A DNA stretch of 64,000 nucleotides, from IMG/VR virus record IMGVR_UViG_3300037041_002705, positions 62,001 through 126,000 of that record. One strand, given 5' to 3'. Shown here in pieces: positions 30,729-38,932 of this stretch. The translations under genes and the position numbers were made by a program. The stretch's first letter is position 1, and the number at the start of each line of letters is the position of its first letter. The notes under the pieces are model-generated. The model was not told the origin of the DNA. It searched no databases and worked only from the letters and a program-made list of their open reading frames with translations. Source of the stretch: a virus.

Positions 30729-33431
30729 GTGATAAACTTTAACCAAATAACACAATGGTTCAATTCCATATTCAGGCTTACAGGTCAAGTTCAACCCATC
30801 ATCGACCAGATTAAAAAGGGAACGAAGACAAAGACCCTTGATGGCATTCAATTCATAGATTTTGAAGAGCCTTCTCTATCAAACATACAACAGCTTAACA
30901 AAATACTCAGAGACAACGGTCTTGAAGAGATAGATGAAGAACTGCTAACGCCATCGCTTCTCAACATAGAAGAGGTCCTACAGAGGATGCAAAAGGAGTT
31001 CACAGAAGAGGAACTTGCAAAGGCAGTAGAAGAACCAATAATCATTGAACAGACTCCTGATTTTAGGCCAATAGAGATAGACCTTGCAGATGTTTGTGCG
31101 CCTTCACAGACAGAGGAGACACCAGAATTCAGTGAAAAGGAACTATTGGATGCAGCGTGCGAAGTCCTGCCTCCTGTTCCTGATGCAGTAACCGAAATCA
31201 AACAGGTCCCAACCAACCAGCCAAAAGAAAATCTACAGCTTGACGATGCTAAGCTTCCAACGCCATCAGATGATCTATTTGATCAGCTTGTGCAGGAGGC
31301 AAGGAACACAACAGAGTCAGACATATTCCCAAAGAATGGGCCAGACTGCATAAAAAAGATGCAGGAGGTTGCAAAGAGCGTCCAGGAGAAGGTCAACAGG
31401 TATGCGGATGTAAAGAACAAGATACAGGAGATACAGCTTGACTATTACTACGAGAGCATAGCAAATTCATACTACCAATCATTCCTTGATGGATACGGAG
31501 AGGTTAATAGGCTTAAAGAGGAGCTGGGCAACATTTCTGGTTTAACGGATGAGAAATCCAGAGCCAGGGCAAATGAAATACAGAAGAAGCTTCTTTCAGT
31601 ATCAAAGGACTATGATTTTGCATCAGATAAATCTGATGTTCAAAAGAAGATGGAAGAGATCATTTGGTCCTTTAGCAACCAGTTTGACATAGAGATAGAT
31701 AGCGGGTTTCTTGGGCTCTTTGAGTCATCGCCTTTGGTAAAGATAAACAAGGACAAAACGCCCCTGTCTGGAAAGATAAAGGACATACCAGATGAGCTCA
31801 TACGATACCTTGACTCCGTACAGAAAGAGAACTCTGATTCTGCAGAGAAGATAACAACACAGGCAAAGAAGACAGAAAAGGACCTCGATGAAGCGTTTCT
31901 TAACACTGTTGCATCTGTGAAGTACTACTCATTTGCTTTTGGCCTCAATCAGTTCATCGAGAACGAATCGATAGAACAAGACTTCAAGGATGAAGCAGAG
32001 GTGCACAAGAAGGCAGAGGAGGAACTTTCAAAGAAGTATCTTGATCTAAAGGAACAGGAGAGAAAGACACAGGAAGAAATAGACAACATAAACAAGCAGG
32101 TCTCATCTGATCTTGCAAACATGAACTGTAAGTCCAAGGAGGTTCCAGCAAAGGTCGAGGCAGGCAAGGACCTAAACTTCAAGAATGTCAGCAAGAACCC
32201 AACCATATTCGATTATGCATGGTGGCTGAAGTTTTCAGGCCTTGCGACCCTTGTTAACCTGGTTCCTGTGCACTGGCCGGTCGGTCTGCTTATACCAACT
32301 CCTACTGGACTAATAAAGATCCCATTTCCTATAATATGGTTTCCGATATTTGTTGCACCAACAGACAAATTGATAGCTGTCCTGTTCATAGGACAGTGCG
32401 GCGTTCTTCCATGCCCATACCTCTTCTTACAACACTTTCTTCCTATTCCAATAGGACCTTTTCAGTCCAACAATCCATACTTTGCAGCAGCAATAGGAGG
32501 CCCTGTAAACATCAGCAACCATGAACCTCTTCCACCAAACTCTCTTCCAAAGTTTGATCTGGTGTTTGCCGCACTGAATTCCATACTTGATGGCTTTAGA
32601 AACGGTGTTACTGTTGACTTTAACGCCCTTGTCACAGAGGTACAGAACCAGCTTGAAGATGTACAAAATTCTGCACAGCGGTATCTAGCACTTTCACAGA
32701 AAGACATAAACTCAATAATACAGAATGCAAAGAACCAGGCAACGCAGGCAGTAACATCTGCAAAACAGACAGCTGAGGCTGCAATAAAGCAGGCACAGGA
32801 AGAAGGCCAACGCATGATAGAGGCAGCAAAACAGAGGTACCAAGACGCAAATGCACTTGCCGAAGCAACACTAACAATAACGAGGGGCGTGCAAGAGAAT
32901 ATAAATGCCGCAGCCAAAATGATAGAGGACGCAAGAAGGCTTGCGGCAGATATAACATTCAACGCAGATGCACAAGCAGAAGCACTGAGGAGGGCCGCAG
33001 AAGATACTGTAAAGGGGATAATACAGAATGGAAAACAGCTGTATGAACAGAAGCTTCAAGAGATAGAACAGTTAGAGCAACAATACGATGAAACAGTAAA
33101 AACTCTGAGAGAATTGATTGATAAAATAAGTGTCCCAACAATAGACCTTGGAGCGATAAACCTATCGGTTCTTTTATCCTCGTACACTCTTGCTTTGGGA
33201 TCTTTGAAAGCATTGGCAGCAGACCTTTCTCCAAAGGCAATCCAATTTGGATTTCCAACGGAGATAAGTCCGCAGTTTGCTGCTTCTCTTCCGATATTTC
33301 AGGATGAACTTCCTCCATGGGAGAGACTTTCACTCCTGAACATACCCCTTCTCTTCTTCCTTTGGAAGTGGTGTAAGTCTGGAAAGTTTGTAGGTGGGTT
33401 TCTTCCTGAGAGCATATTTGGTCCTATTTAA
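30729..33431 (+). CDS. Large coiled-coil tail protein with hydrophobic segment
   Basis: 900 residues from GTG 30729. An N-terminal acidic region is followed by long helices (~220-470), then a hydrophobic stretch ~505-590 rich in Pro, Phe and Ile (LIKIPFPIIWFPIFVAP), and another long coiled coil ~650-800 (AKQTAEAAIKQAQEEGQRMI). Long helices with an embedded hydrophobic region are usual in tape-measure and injection proteins. No other tape-measure candidate lies in the window, so a tape-measure/hub role like T4 gp29 is possible, though T4 gp29 is smaller. The gene follows the spike and precedes a promoter motif. Confidence 0.55.
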   Translation: MINFNQITQWFNSIFRLTGQVQPIIDQIKKGTKTKTLDGIQFIDFEEPSLSNIQQLNKILRDNGLEEIDEELLTPSLLNIEEVLQRMQKEFTEEELAKAVEEPIIIEQTPDFRPIEIDLADVCAPSQTEETPEFSEKELLDAACEVLPPVPDAVTEIKQVPTNQPKENLQLDDAKLPTPSDDLFDQLVQEARNTTESDIFPKNGPDCIKKMQEVAKSVQEKVNRYADVKNKIQEIQLDYYYESIANSYYQSFLDGYGEVNRLKEELGNISGLTDEKSRARANEIQKKLLSVSKDYDFASDKSDVQKKMEEIIWSFSNQFDIEIDSGFLGLFESSPLVKINKDKTPLSGKIKDIPDELIRYLDSVQKENSDSAEKITTQAKKTEKDLDEAFLNTVASVKYYSFAFGLNQFIENESIEQDFKDEAEVHKKAEEELSKKYLDLKEQERKTQEEIDNINKQVSSDLANMNCKSKEVPAKVEAGKDLNFKNVSKNPTIFDYAWWLKFSGLATLVNLVPVHWPVGLLIPTPTGLIKIPFPIIWFPIFVAPTDKLIAVLFIGQCGVLPCPYLFLQHFLPIPIGPFQSNNPYFAAAIGGPVNISNHEPLPPNSLPKFDLVFAALNSILDGFRNGVTVDFNALVTEVQNQLEDVQNSAQRYLALSQKDINSIIQNAKNQATQAVTSAKQTAEAAIKQAQEEGQRMIEAAKQRYQDANALAEATLTITRGVQENINAAAKMIEDARRLAADITFNADAQAEALRRAAEDTVKGIIQNGKQLYEQKLQEIEQLEQQYDETVKTLRELIDKISVPTIDLGAINLSVLLSSYTLALGSLKALAADLSPKAIQFGFPTEISPQFAASLPIFQDELPPWERLSLLNIPLLFFLWKWCKSGKFVGGFLPESIFGPI

Positions 33432-33452
33432 CAGATGGCAATAAAAACGACG

Positions 33453-33459
33453 ATATATA
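33453..33459 (+). promoter_or_regulatory. Late-promoter-like ATATATA motif
   Basis: ATATATAG lies 35 bases before the ATG of the S1-domain gene. GAGG with a five-base spacer before that ATG is one of the clearer Shine-Dalgarno-like sites in the window. Confidence 0.5.
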
Positions 33460-33494
33460 GCAATATTTGATCAACCTTTAATTATGAGGATTTC

Positions 33495-34631
33495 ATGATT
33501 TTTAATTCAAGAGTCTTTTCGATCTACGAGAATTTTCAACATCCTGTCGATGATGCGACATATTTTGACATGGTGTCAAAAAATTCTAGCGAAGATGTAC
33601 ATAAGACCGTTTCTGCGGGCCAAGTTTTCCAAGTAAACACCGCAACGCTTCTTTCTGATAACATGCTCATCGTCTCTGGGCCTTTCTCTCCTTCGATAAT
33701 GGTGAAGATGAGCAAGGAAAAGGATTTTCTAAAGAGCGTTTCAATGACCGCAGAGGAGCTTATAGGGTCAATATCGGAAAACAATTCATATCACGTCAAG
33801 ATCGTATCAACAGAGTCTGGTCTTAGAGGAAGCTTCTATGAGGCACAGAAGGACGTCCTTCGTAAGGAGTTCTTTGAACAGCTGAGAAATCCTTCAAAGG
33901 TCTATGATGCAAAGATCATGGAGAAGAACAGAGGTGGATACTTTGTCAACGTCTATGGCGTCGATGCATTCCTACCTGGATCGCTTGCAAGTGCAAACAA
34001 GATCATAAACTTTGAGGCTTTCCTAGGAAAGACTGTAAAGGTTATGTTGGATTCATACGTAAACGAAAGCGATACGTTCATAGTATCAAACAAGCGATAC
34101 ATTGAGCACATCATGCCAACGTTGATTGACAACTTTGATATGTCGGTTATGTATGAGGGAACTGTCACAGGTACAATACAGTCTGGAATATTCATTGAGT
34201 TCAATGAGATAATGACAGGCCTTCTTTCGCAGAATGACATGGATCAACAGACACTGAATCTCTTTAAGACCGGTCAGGTTCGACCAGGCGACAAGATCAA
34301 CATATGGGTCCGTGACATAATCCCGCCAAAGAACTTCATCCTTACACAGAACTCAACAGAGACGATGATATCAAGGCTTGCTGATCTTGCAAACATCATT
34401 GAGTCTGAAAACAGTGATGTTGCAATGAATGCTAAGGTTCTTTCGATAAAGGGATCTTATGTTACCCTTGAGTTCAATGGGGTCATGACAACGATATCAA
34501 TGAAGGGACAGTTTGGACAGAACAACAGGCTTAAGATCGGTGGAATGATAAAGATAAGGATAAGCTCTGTTGAGCCAAAGCGAAACAGGGTTTTGGCAAC
34601 CATAATAAACGAAAATGAACCAGAGAACTAA
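33495..34631 (+). CDS. Multi-S1-domain RNA-binding protein
   Basis: 378 residues. Three S1 (OB-fold) domains are readable: ~137-205 (YDAKIMEKNRGGYFVNVYG, then VDAFLPGS), ~219-290 (YEGTVTGTIQSGIFIEF) and ~310-373 (NAKVLSIKGSYVTLEFNG). The first ~130 residues look like a degenerate further module. The GGxxVxxxGxxxFLPGS pattern is the bacterial ribosomal S1 signature. S1 helps ribosomes start on mRNAs with weak Shine-Dalgarno sequences, and many leaders here are A-rich or very short, so a role in late phage translation is inferred. It is preceded by a late-type motif and overlaps the amidoligase-like gene by 17 bases. An RNA-decay or structural role is possible. Confidence 0.75.
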   Translation: MIFNSRVFSIYENFQHPVDDATYFDMVSKNSSEDVHKTVSAGQVFQVNTATLLSDNMLIVSGPFSPSIMVKMSKEKDFLKSVSMTAEELIGSISENNSYHVKIVSTESGLRGSFYEAQKDVLRKEFFEQLRNPSKVYDAKIMEKNRGGYFVNVYGVDAFLPGSLASANKIINFEAFLGKTVKVMLDSYVNESDTFIVSNKRYIEHIMPTLIDNFDMSVMYEGTVTGTIQSGIFIEFNEIMTGLLSQNDMDQQTLNLFKTGQVRPGDKINIWVRDIIPPKNFILTQNSTETMISRLADLANIIESENSDVAMNAKVLSIKGSYVTLEFNGVMTTISMKGQFGQNNRLKIGGMIKIRISSVEPKRNRVLATIINENEPEN

Positions 34632-35958
34632 AGAATTTCTGAACAAGAATGAGATCTTGAACTCGGCCCTCATAGGGTTCGAGTTCGAGTTCTTTTCTAA
34701 TAAGAAGTTCCCAACAGTGGCGGCAGAAATGTCTAGCCTTCTTGGAAAGAAGGTTGTGCCAGCATACAAGATGAATGCAAAGGGAGAAAAGATCCCTGGT
34801 GCCCACACTGATGTTCAAGTAGACTACAACAACTACAAACTGGAGCATGATTTTTCTGGAGGAAGGGCCATGATGGAACTCGTCACTGGCCCTACTCCTT
34901 TTTTTGAAGCGAAGATAATACTTGCAAAGGTCCTTAATTGGATAAAGCAAAACGGCAAAACCAATGATCGTTCCGGCATACACATAAACATAAGCTTCAA
35001 CAGGTTTACCACACCAAACAACAACATTGATATATCAGCGTTGGATGTTCTTAAGCTTGTCCTGACGTTTGACGAAGACTACATCTATGAGAGGTTTCCT
35101 GACAGAAGGAACAATGTTTTTGCGCGATCGGTAGACTATGTGCTCCCAAACAATCTGTTTAGCTTCAATGACAACATCAAGAACATAAACAGATCAAGCT
35201 TTACAGTACCACATGAAAAGTACTTTGGTTTCAACTTTTCAAAGCTTGCAAACGGCTACCTTGAGATGAGGTATCTTGGAGGTAAGGACTATGAGGACAA
35301 GATAGTTGAGATACTTGAGTGTATGGACTATGCAACCCTCACAATCTATGACTGTCTTGCAAATGGAAACTATACCGAAGAAAACCTTTCAAGGCTCAGA
35401 AACAGGCTAGCAGAGCACAAGAAGTTCATAAATGGGATGGTGAACCACAAGGTCTTCTCCGTTTTTTACAAGGACATTGAGGTATATGTTGACCTAAAGA
35501 ACACAGATCAGCTCCTGTCAACATACTGGGAAGAGTACAGAAACGTGCTTTTTGATCTGATATATAGGAATGGGTTGAAGTCTGGGCATATCAACTTGGA
35601 CATAGATCTGCATAGGTATCAGGTAAAGGATGGAGTTTTCAAGAAGCCATGGGGGCTTGCATTCTATGATCTGGTGGACTGTAAGCTAAAGAATTCAATA
35701 GTTGATCAATGCACCCTCATAGGATGCAAGATCTCGTCTTCTCAGCTATACTTCTGTGAGATCATTCTTGATAATACTATCAATGATTCCAAGATAAAAT
35801 CCAGCTACATAAAGACCCTTGACAATAGATTCTCAAACTGCTACATAGACAATCTTCCCCATAATGTAAAGGGTGATATTGTGAATTGCATAATAAGGAG
35901 CGGTGGGATATCTGATTTGACTACAATTGATGATAAGACGACTGTTGTTGGTGTGTAA
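34615..35958 (+). CDS. Amidoligase-like enzyme with beta-helix-like C-terminus
   Basis: 447 residues. Putative amidoligases (glutamine-synthetase-like COOH-NH2 ligases) carry an acidic GxExE opening, a D-S/G-E block and a GxHxHxS block. Here these read IGFEFEFF (Glu23, Glu25), HDFSGGRAMMELVTGP (Asp79, Glu88) and SGIHINISF (His123). The middle is helical. From ~350 a repetitive stretch of short strands with cysteines (CTLIGCKISSSQLYFCEIIL) looks like a right-handed beta-helix. Family members form amide bonds on proteins or small peptides and often sit beside peptide or ATP-grasp genes; the substrate here is not known. The ATG is inside the S1 gene, so the two are coupled. Modification of a virion protein is speculation. 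Confidence 0.65.
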   Translation: MNQRTKEFLNKNEILNSALIGFEFEFFSNKKFPTVAAEMSSLLGKKVVPAYKMNAKGEKIPGAHTDVQVDYNNYKLEHDFSGGRAMMELVTGPTPFFEAKIILAKVLNWIKQNGKTNDRSGIHINISFNRFTTPNNNIDISALDVLKLVLTFDEDYIYERFPDRRNNVFARSVDYVLPNNLFSFNDNIKNINRSSFTVPHEKYFGFNFSKLANGYLEMRYLGGKDYEDKIVEILECMDYATLTIYDCLANGNYTEENLSRLRNRLAEHKKFINGMVNHKVFSVFYKDIEVYVDLKNTDQLLSTYWEEYRNVLFDLIYRNGLKSGHINLDIDLHRYQVKDGVFKKPWGLAFYDLVDCKLKNSIVDQCTLIGCKISSSQLYFCEIILDNTINDSKIKSSYIKTLDNRFSNCYIDNLPHNVKGDIVNCIIRSGGISDLTTIDDKTTVVGV

Positions 35959-35971
35959 AAATTAAAGAAGA

Positions 35972-37693
35972 TTGAACGAACTCCTAAATAAGATAAGCGT
36001 ACTGTTCTCTCAGATATACAGTGACGCCAGAACGTACTTCTCAAACGCATACTCGCAATCAGGGTCTGTGTTTGGTCCTTCTTCTGCGTATGGACAGCTT
36101 CTAACAGCAATATCTGCATTCACACAAAGGGTCTTCTTTTACATCGAAGACAGCATAACAGAGCTTAACATATACACAGCAACAAGGAGAAGCTCGGTCT
36201 ATGGCCTTGCACGTCTTGCTGGCCACAATCCAACAAGGGCAATTGGTGCAACCGGCGACATAAACCTGACGTTTACAGGCGAAACAATACAGGCAGCAAA
36301 CAATCAGGTCGTCATACCAAACTTTACAACGATACAGTGCATAAACAATGGTCTGTATTACACCATACTTGCCCCAAGAGAAGAGATAAGGATGAACATA
36401 GGACAGAGGAATTCTGTTAAGGTGAAGATGGTTCAAGGAAAGATTGAGTCCCAGACGTTTACAGGAACAGGAGAGTCTCTTCAGACGTTCAATGCATTTG
36501 TCAAGAACAACAATAACATAGACAACTTTTATGTGAATGTCTACGTCAATGGAGAAGAATACACAATATATGATAGCTTCTATGACATGCCACTCGGTGC
36601 ATCAGGATGCCTCGTAAGGACCTCTCTGAACAACGGAATAGATGTCATATTTGGAAACACACAGTATGGAAAGATCCCAGACTCTGGTGCAACAATTGTG
36701 GTTCAGTATCTTGTGACAGATGGAGCATATGGAAACATCATAGATTTCACAGAAAAGGCACAGTTCAAGTTTGTTGATCAGGTCTTTGATGCAGTTGGAA
36801 ACACAATCGATGTCAACAATGGGATAAACATATCCCTTGCTTCAAGGGTCATCCTTGGGTCCTTTCCTGAGCCAATTGAACTGACGAAGATAATAGCACC
36901 AAAGGTCTCCAGATCTCTCGTTCTTGCTAGACCTGAGAATTACGTATATTTTCTACAAAGGCTTAACTACTTCTCGATAGTTGACGCTTTTGATACGTTT
37001 GGAGATGATTATCTTGAAGATGATAATGTCGTATACGTCTATCTGGTTCCAGAGATACAGAAGAGGCTGAAGACAAATGAGAACTACTTCACGGTCAATG
37101 TAGAGAAGTTTACACTTTTTGATGATGAGGTGAAGAAGATCAGGGATTACGTTCAAGAATCCGGGTCAATGCTTGTGACGTCTGAGATGCGTATACTTCG
37201 CCCAGTCATAAAGAGGTATGTCCTCAACATAAGCCTGGTGGTGTTTGACAATGTTTCCATTGACCTTCTAAAGTCAGAGGTTGTGGCAAAGTTGAATGAA
37301 TACCTGCTGTCATTCGTCAGAAGGGATAGGATCCCACAGAGTGATATTGTTGCAATACTTGAGGGCATCAATGGAATTGATTCTGTGAACGTCAGATTCA
37401 TGTGTGAAGAAAACGAAAAGATAAAGAGCGAGTGGCTTCAAAAGCTCACAACTGCTCCAAACACTCCTGAGCCTGCTGATGTCGGCCTTGATAGCCAAGG
37501 AGACATAATAATAGGAAAGGGAGAGCTTCCTCTTGTCAGGGGAGGATGGTATGACCGGTATGGAAACTACTTCAACGATACAGTTGACTTTGCAGTTCCA
37601 TGCTCTGTGAACATCGAGATAAAGGAAGTACTAACGCAGTCAATCTATAACAAGCTTGCGATAGACAAGATAAAGAAATTAAAATCCAGTTAA
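35972..37693 (+). CDS. 6: Baseplate wedge protein, gp6/gpJ-like
   Basis: 573 residues from a TTG with AAGAAG just before it. The N-terminal helical part AISAFTQRVFFYIEDSITEL followed by LARLAGHNPTRAIGATGDIN matches the gp6/J family opening. The later YVQESGSMLVTSEMRILRPV and the C-terminal LNISLVVFDNVSIDLLKSEV strand-helix are the typical end. T4 gp6 dimers form the iris of the baseplate. The protein has the expected size and lies after the spike and S1 region. A late-type motif separates it from the next fibre gene. Confidence 0.8.
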   Translation: MNELLNKISVLFSQIYSDARTYFSNAYSQSGSVFGPSSAYGQLLTAISAFTQRVFFYIEDSITELNIYTATRRSSVYGLARLAGHNPTRAIGATGDINLTFTGETIQAANNQVVIPNFTTIQCINNGLYYTILAPREEIRMNIGQRNSVKVKMVQGKIESQTFTGTGESLQTFNAFVKNNNNIDNFYVNVYVNGEEYTIYDSFYDMPLGASGCLVRTSLNNGIDVIFGNTQYGKIPDSGATIVVQYLVTDGAYGNIIDFTEKAQFKFVDQVFDAVGNTIDVNNGINISLASRVILGSFPEPIELTKIIAPKVSRSLVLARPENYVYFLQRLNYFSIVDAFDTFGDDYLEDDNVVYVYLVPEIQKRLKTNENYFTVNVEKFTLFDDEVKKIRDYVQESGSMLVTSEMRILRPVIKRYVLNISLVVFDNVSIDLLKSEVVAKLNEYLLSFVRRDRIPQSDIVAILEGINGIDSVNVRFMCEENEKIKSEWLQKLTTAPNTPEPADVGLDSQGDIIIGKGELPLVRGGWYDRYGNYFNDTVDFAVPCSVNIEIKEVLTQSIYNKLAIDKIKKLKSS

Positions 37694-37698
37694 GGCAA

Positions 37699-37705
37699 AT
37701 ATATA
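37699..37705 (+). promoter_or_regulatory. Late-promoter-like ATATATA motif
   Basis: ATATATAC lies 17 bases before ATG 37723, with GAGGT between motif and start as a Shine-Dalgarno-like site. It opens the fibre and giant-protein group. Confidence 0.5.
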
Positions 37706-37722
37706 CAAAAATTGAGGTAAAA

Positions 37723-38544
37723 ATGGCAGTAACCATAACAGAAATACTCGAAACGGATGAGATTGCAGCATCCAGAGTCACGTTAAACAATAACTTCTCA
37801 GCCCTAAAATCTGCGGTTGATACTATAACAGACACATACCTAGATACAGCAACTGGGGATCTTACTGTCAATTCTGCAACAATACAGAAGCTATCAACCG
37901 ATCCTATAACAACGATAGGTCTTCAGGTTGAAAACTCAGCAGATGTAGATGGTAACATGGGAGTTGGCCAGACGCTTACAACAAATGCACTTGTTGTTAC
38001 GAATGGAATCACAGTATCTGGCGGAAACATAAGCCTGACTAACTCAGCAAACAAGATATCATCTACTGGTGGTCTTTCTGTTGCTGGTTCGGTTGTTCAG
38101 ACTGGTTTCTCAAGTGCATTCACGCCTGCATACGATGAGGCATCTTATGCGACTGTGTCAGGAACAACTGGAAATCTTGTGACTGCGGGTTCTAGCGTGT
38201 TCCTTCTTCAATGGACGAGCGCATATGATCCTGCAAACACGGCCGATGGATACATCATCAAGGATGTTAGGCTTCCAAACACAGGAGACATTGGTCAGAG
38301 GATCACAATAGTTACAACATTGGATTCTGATGTGACAAACACAGATGGCCACTATCTAATGGCTCCAGTAGGTGGAACGATCCTTGGCGTTGATAGCTCG
38401 ACTGTTGGAAATCAAGGAATTCTCATATGCAACAATGACTCATCTATCGGTTCAAACCTCTTAAACACTTGCGTTGAACTTGCATGGACAGGGTCACAGT
38501 GGCTAATACTCAACCTCTACGGTGCAACAATAGAAACAATGTAA
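37723..38544 (+). CDS. Fibre-like structural protein
   Basis: 273 residues. The N-terminal segment ends SRVTLNNNFSALKSAVDTI, the familiar attachment peptide of phage tail fibres and baseplate appendages. The middle is repetitive with short strands and Gly/Ser/Thr (LVVTNGITVSGGNISLTNSA). A C-terminal beta domain ends VELAWTGSQWLILNLYG, similar in form to the ends of the 1678 and 2199 proteins. A short fibre or head/tail decoration role is inferred. A late-type motif and GAGGT precede the start, and the stop overlaps the next gene by one base. Confidence 0.65.
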   Translation: MAVTITEILETDEIAASRVTLNNNFSALKSAVDTITDTYLDTATGDLTVNSATIQKLSTDPITTIGLQVENSADVDGNMGVGQTLTTNALVVTNGITVSGGNISLTNSANKISSTGGLSVAGSVVQTGFSSAFTPAYDEASYATVSGTTGNLVTAGSSVFLLQWTSAYDPANTADGYIIKDVRLPNTGDIGQRITIVTTLDSDVTNTDGHYLMAPVGGTILGVDSSTVGNQGILICNNDSSIGSNLLNTCVELAWTGSQWLILNLYGATIETM

Positions 38545-38921
38545 TGAAGAACCTCCTCAGGTACAGAGAGATGCTAAGTGAATCATACGATGCAGCTCGA
38601 ATCTTTTTTGTGGACACTGGAAAGATACCAGGGGATGTCTTCAACACAATTGCATATGTTGATCCAACCGTTGAAAAGATCTATCTACATGCTATGTGCA
38701 CCTGGTACATTGAGAACCAGGCTGAAATAGAGGTATTGAAAGACTTCTTCAGAAGGTTCAATCTACTCGTAAAGAGCGGAGACATAAAGGATCCAGACAT
38801 ATCAAGATTTTCAAACTTTGCTGAGTTTCAAGACGAAGTTAAGCAAGCGGAACTGACTGGGCTACAGAGCAAAAAGATCTACGAGTTTCCAGGAAAATTC
38901 CCTAATGACTACAACCGTTAA
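38544..38921 (+). CDS. Small helical protein with CTS-like N-terminus
   Basis: 125 residues from ATG 38544. The frame is open upstream, but the later ATG overlaps the previous stop by one base. MKNLLRYREMLSES at the N-terminus resembles the capsid-targeting pattern, with predicted cleavage after Glu13, although it is less clear than in the 4929 and 15083 products. The rest is helical (YIENQAEIEVLKDFFRRF). Its location between fibre and giant baseplate genes argues for a tail role instead of a head role. No family is recognised. Confidence 0.45.
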   Translation: MKNLLRYREMLSESYDAARIFFVDTGKIPGDVFNTIAYVDPTVEKIYLHAMCTWYIENQAEIEVLKDFFRRFNLLVKSGDIKDPDISRFSNFAEFQDEVKQAELTGLQSKKIYEFPGKFPNDYNR

Positions 38922-38932
38922 ATCAAACTAAT

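Noticed and set aside
35563-35569. ATATATA inside the amidoligase-like gene as a promoter
   Set aside because: It lies mid-gene with no start codon nearby; similar internal copies occur (for example near 58060), showing the motif alone is not sufficient.
38484-38543. Upstream start for the 38544 gene
   Set aside because: The extension lies wholly inside the end of the fibre-like gene; ATG 38544 overlaps its stop by one base, as at other junctions here.
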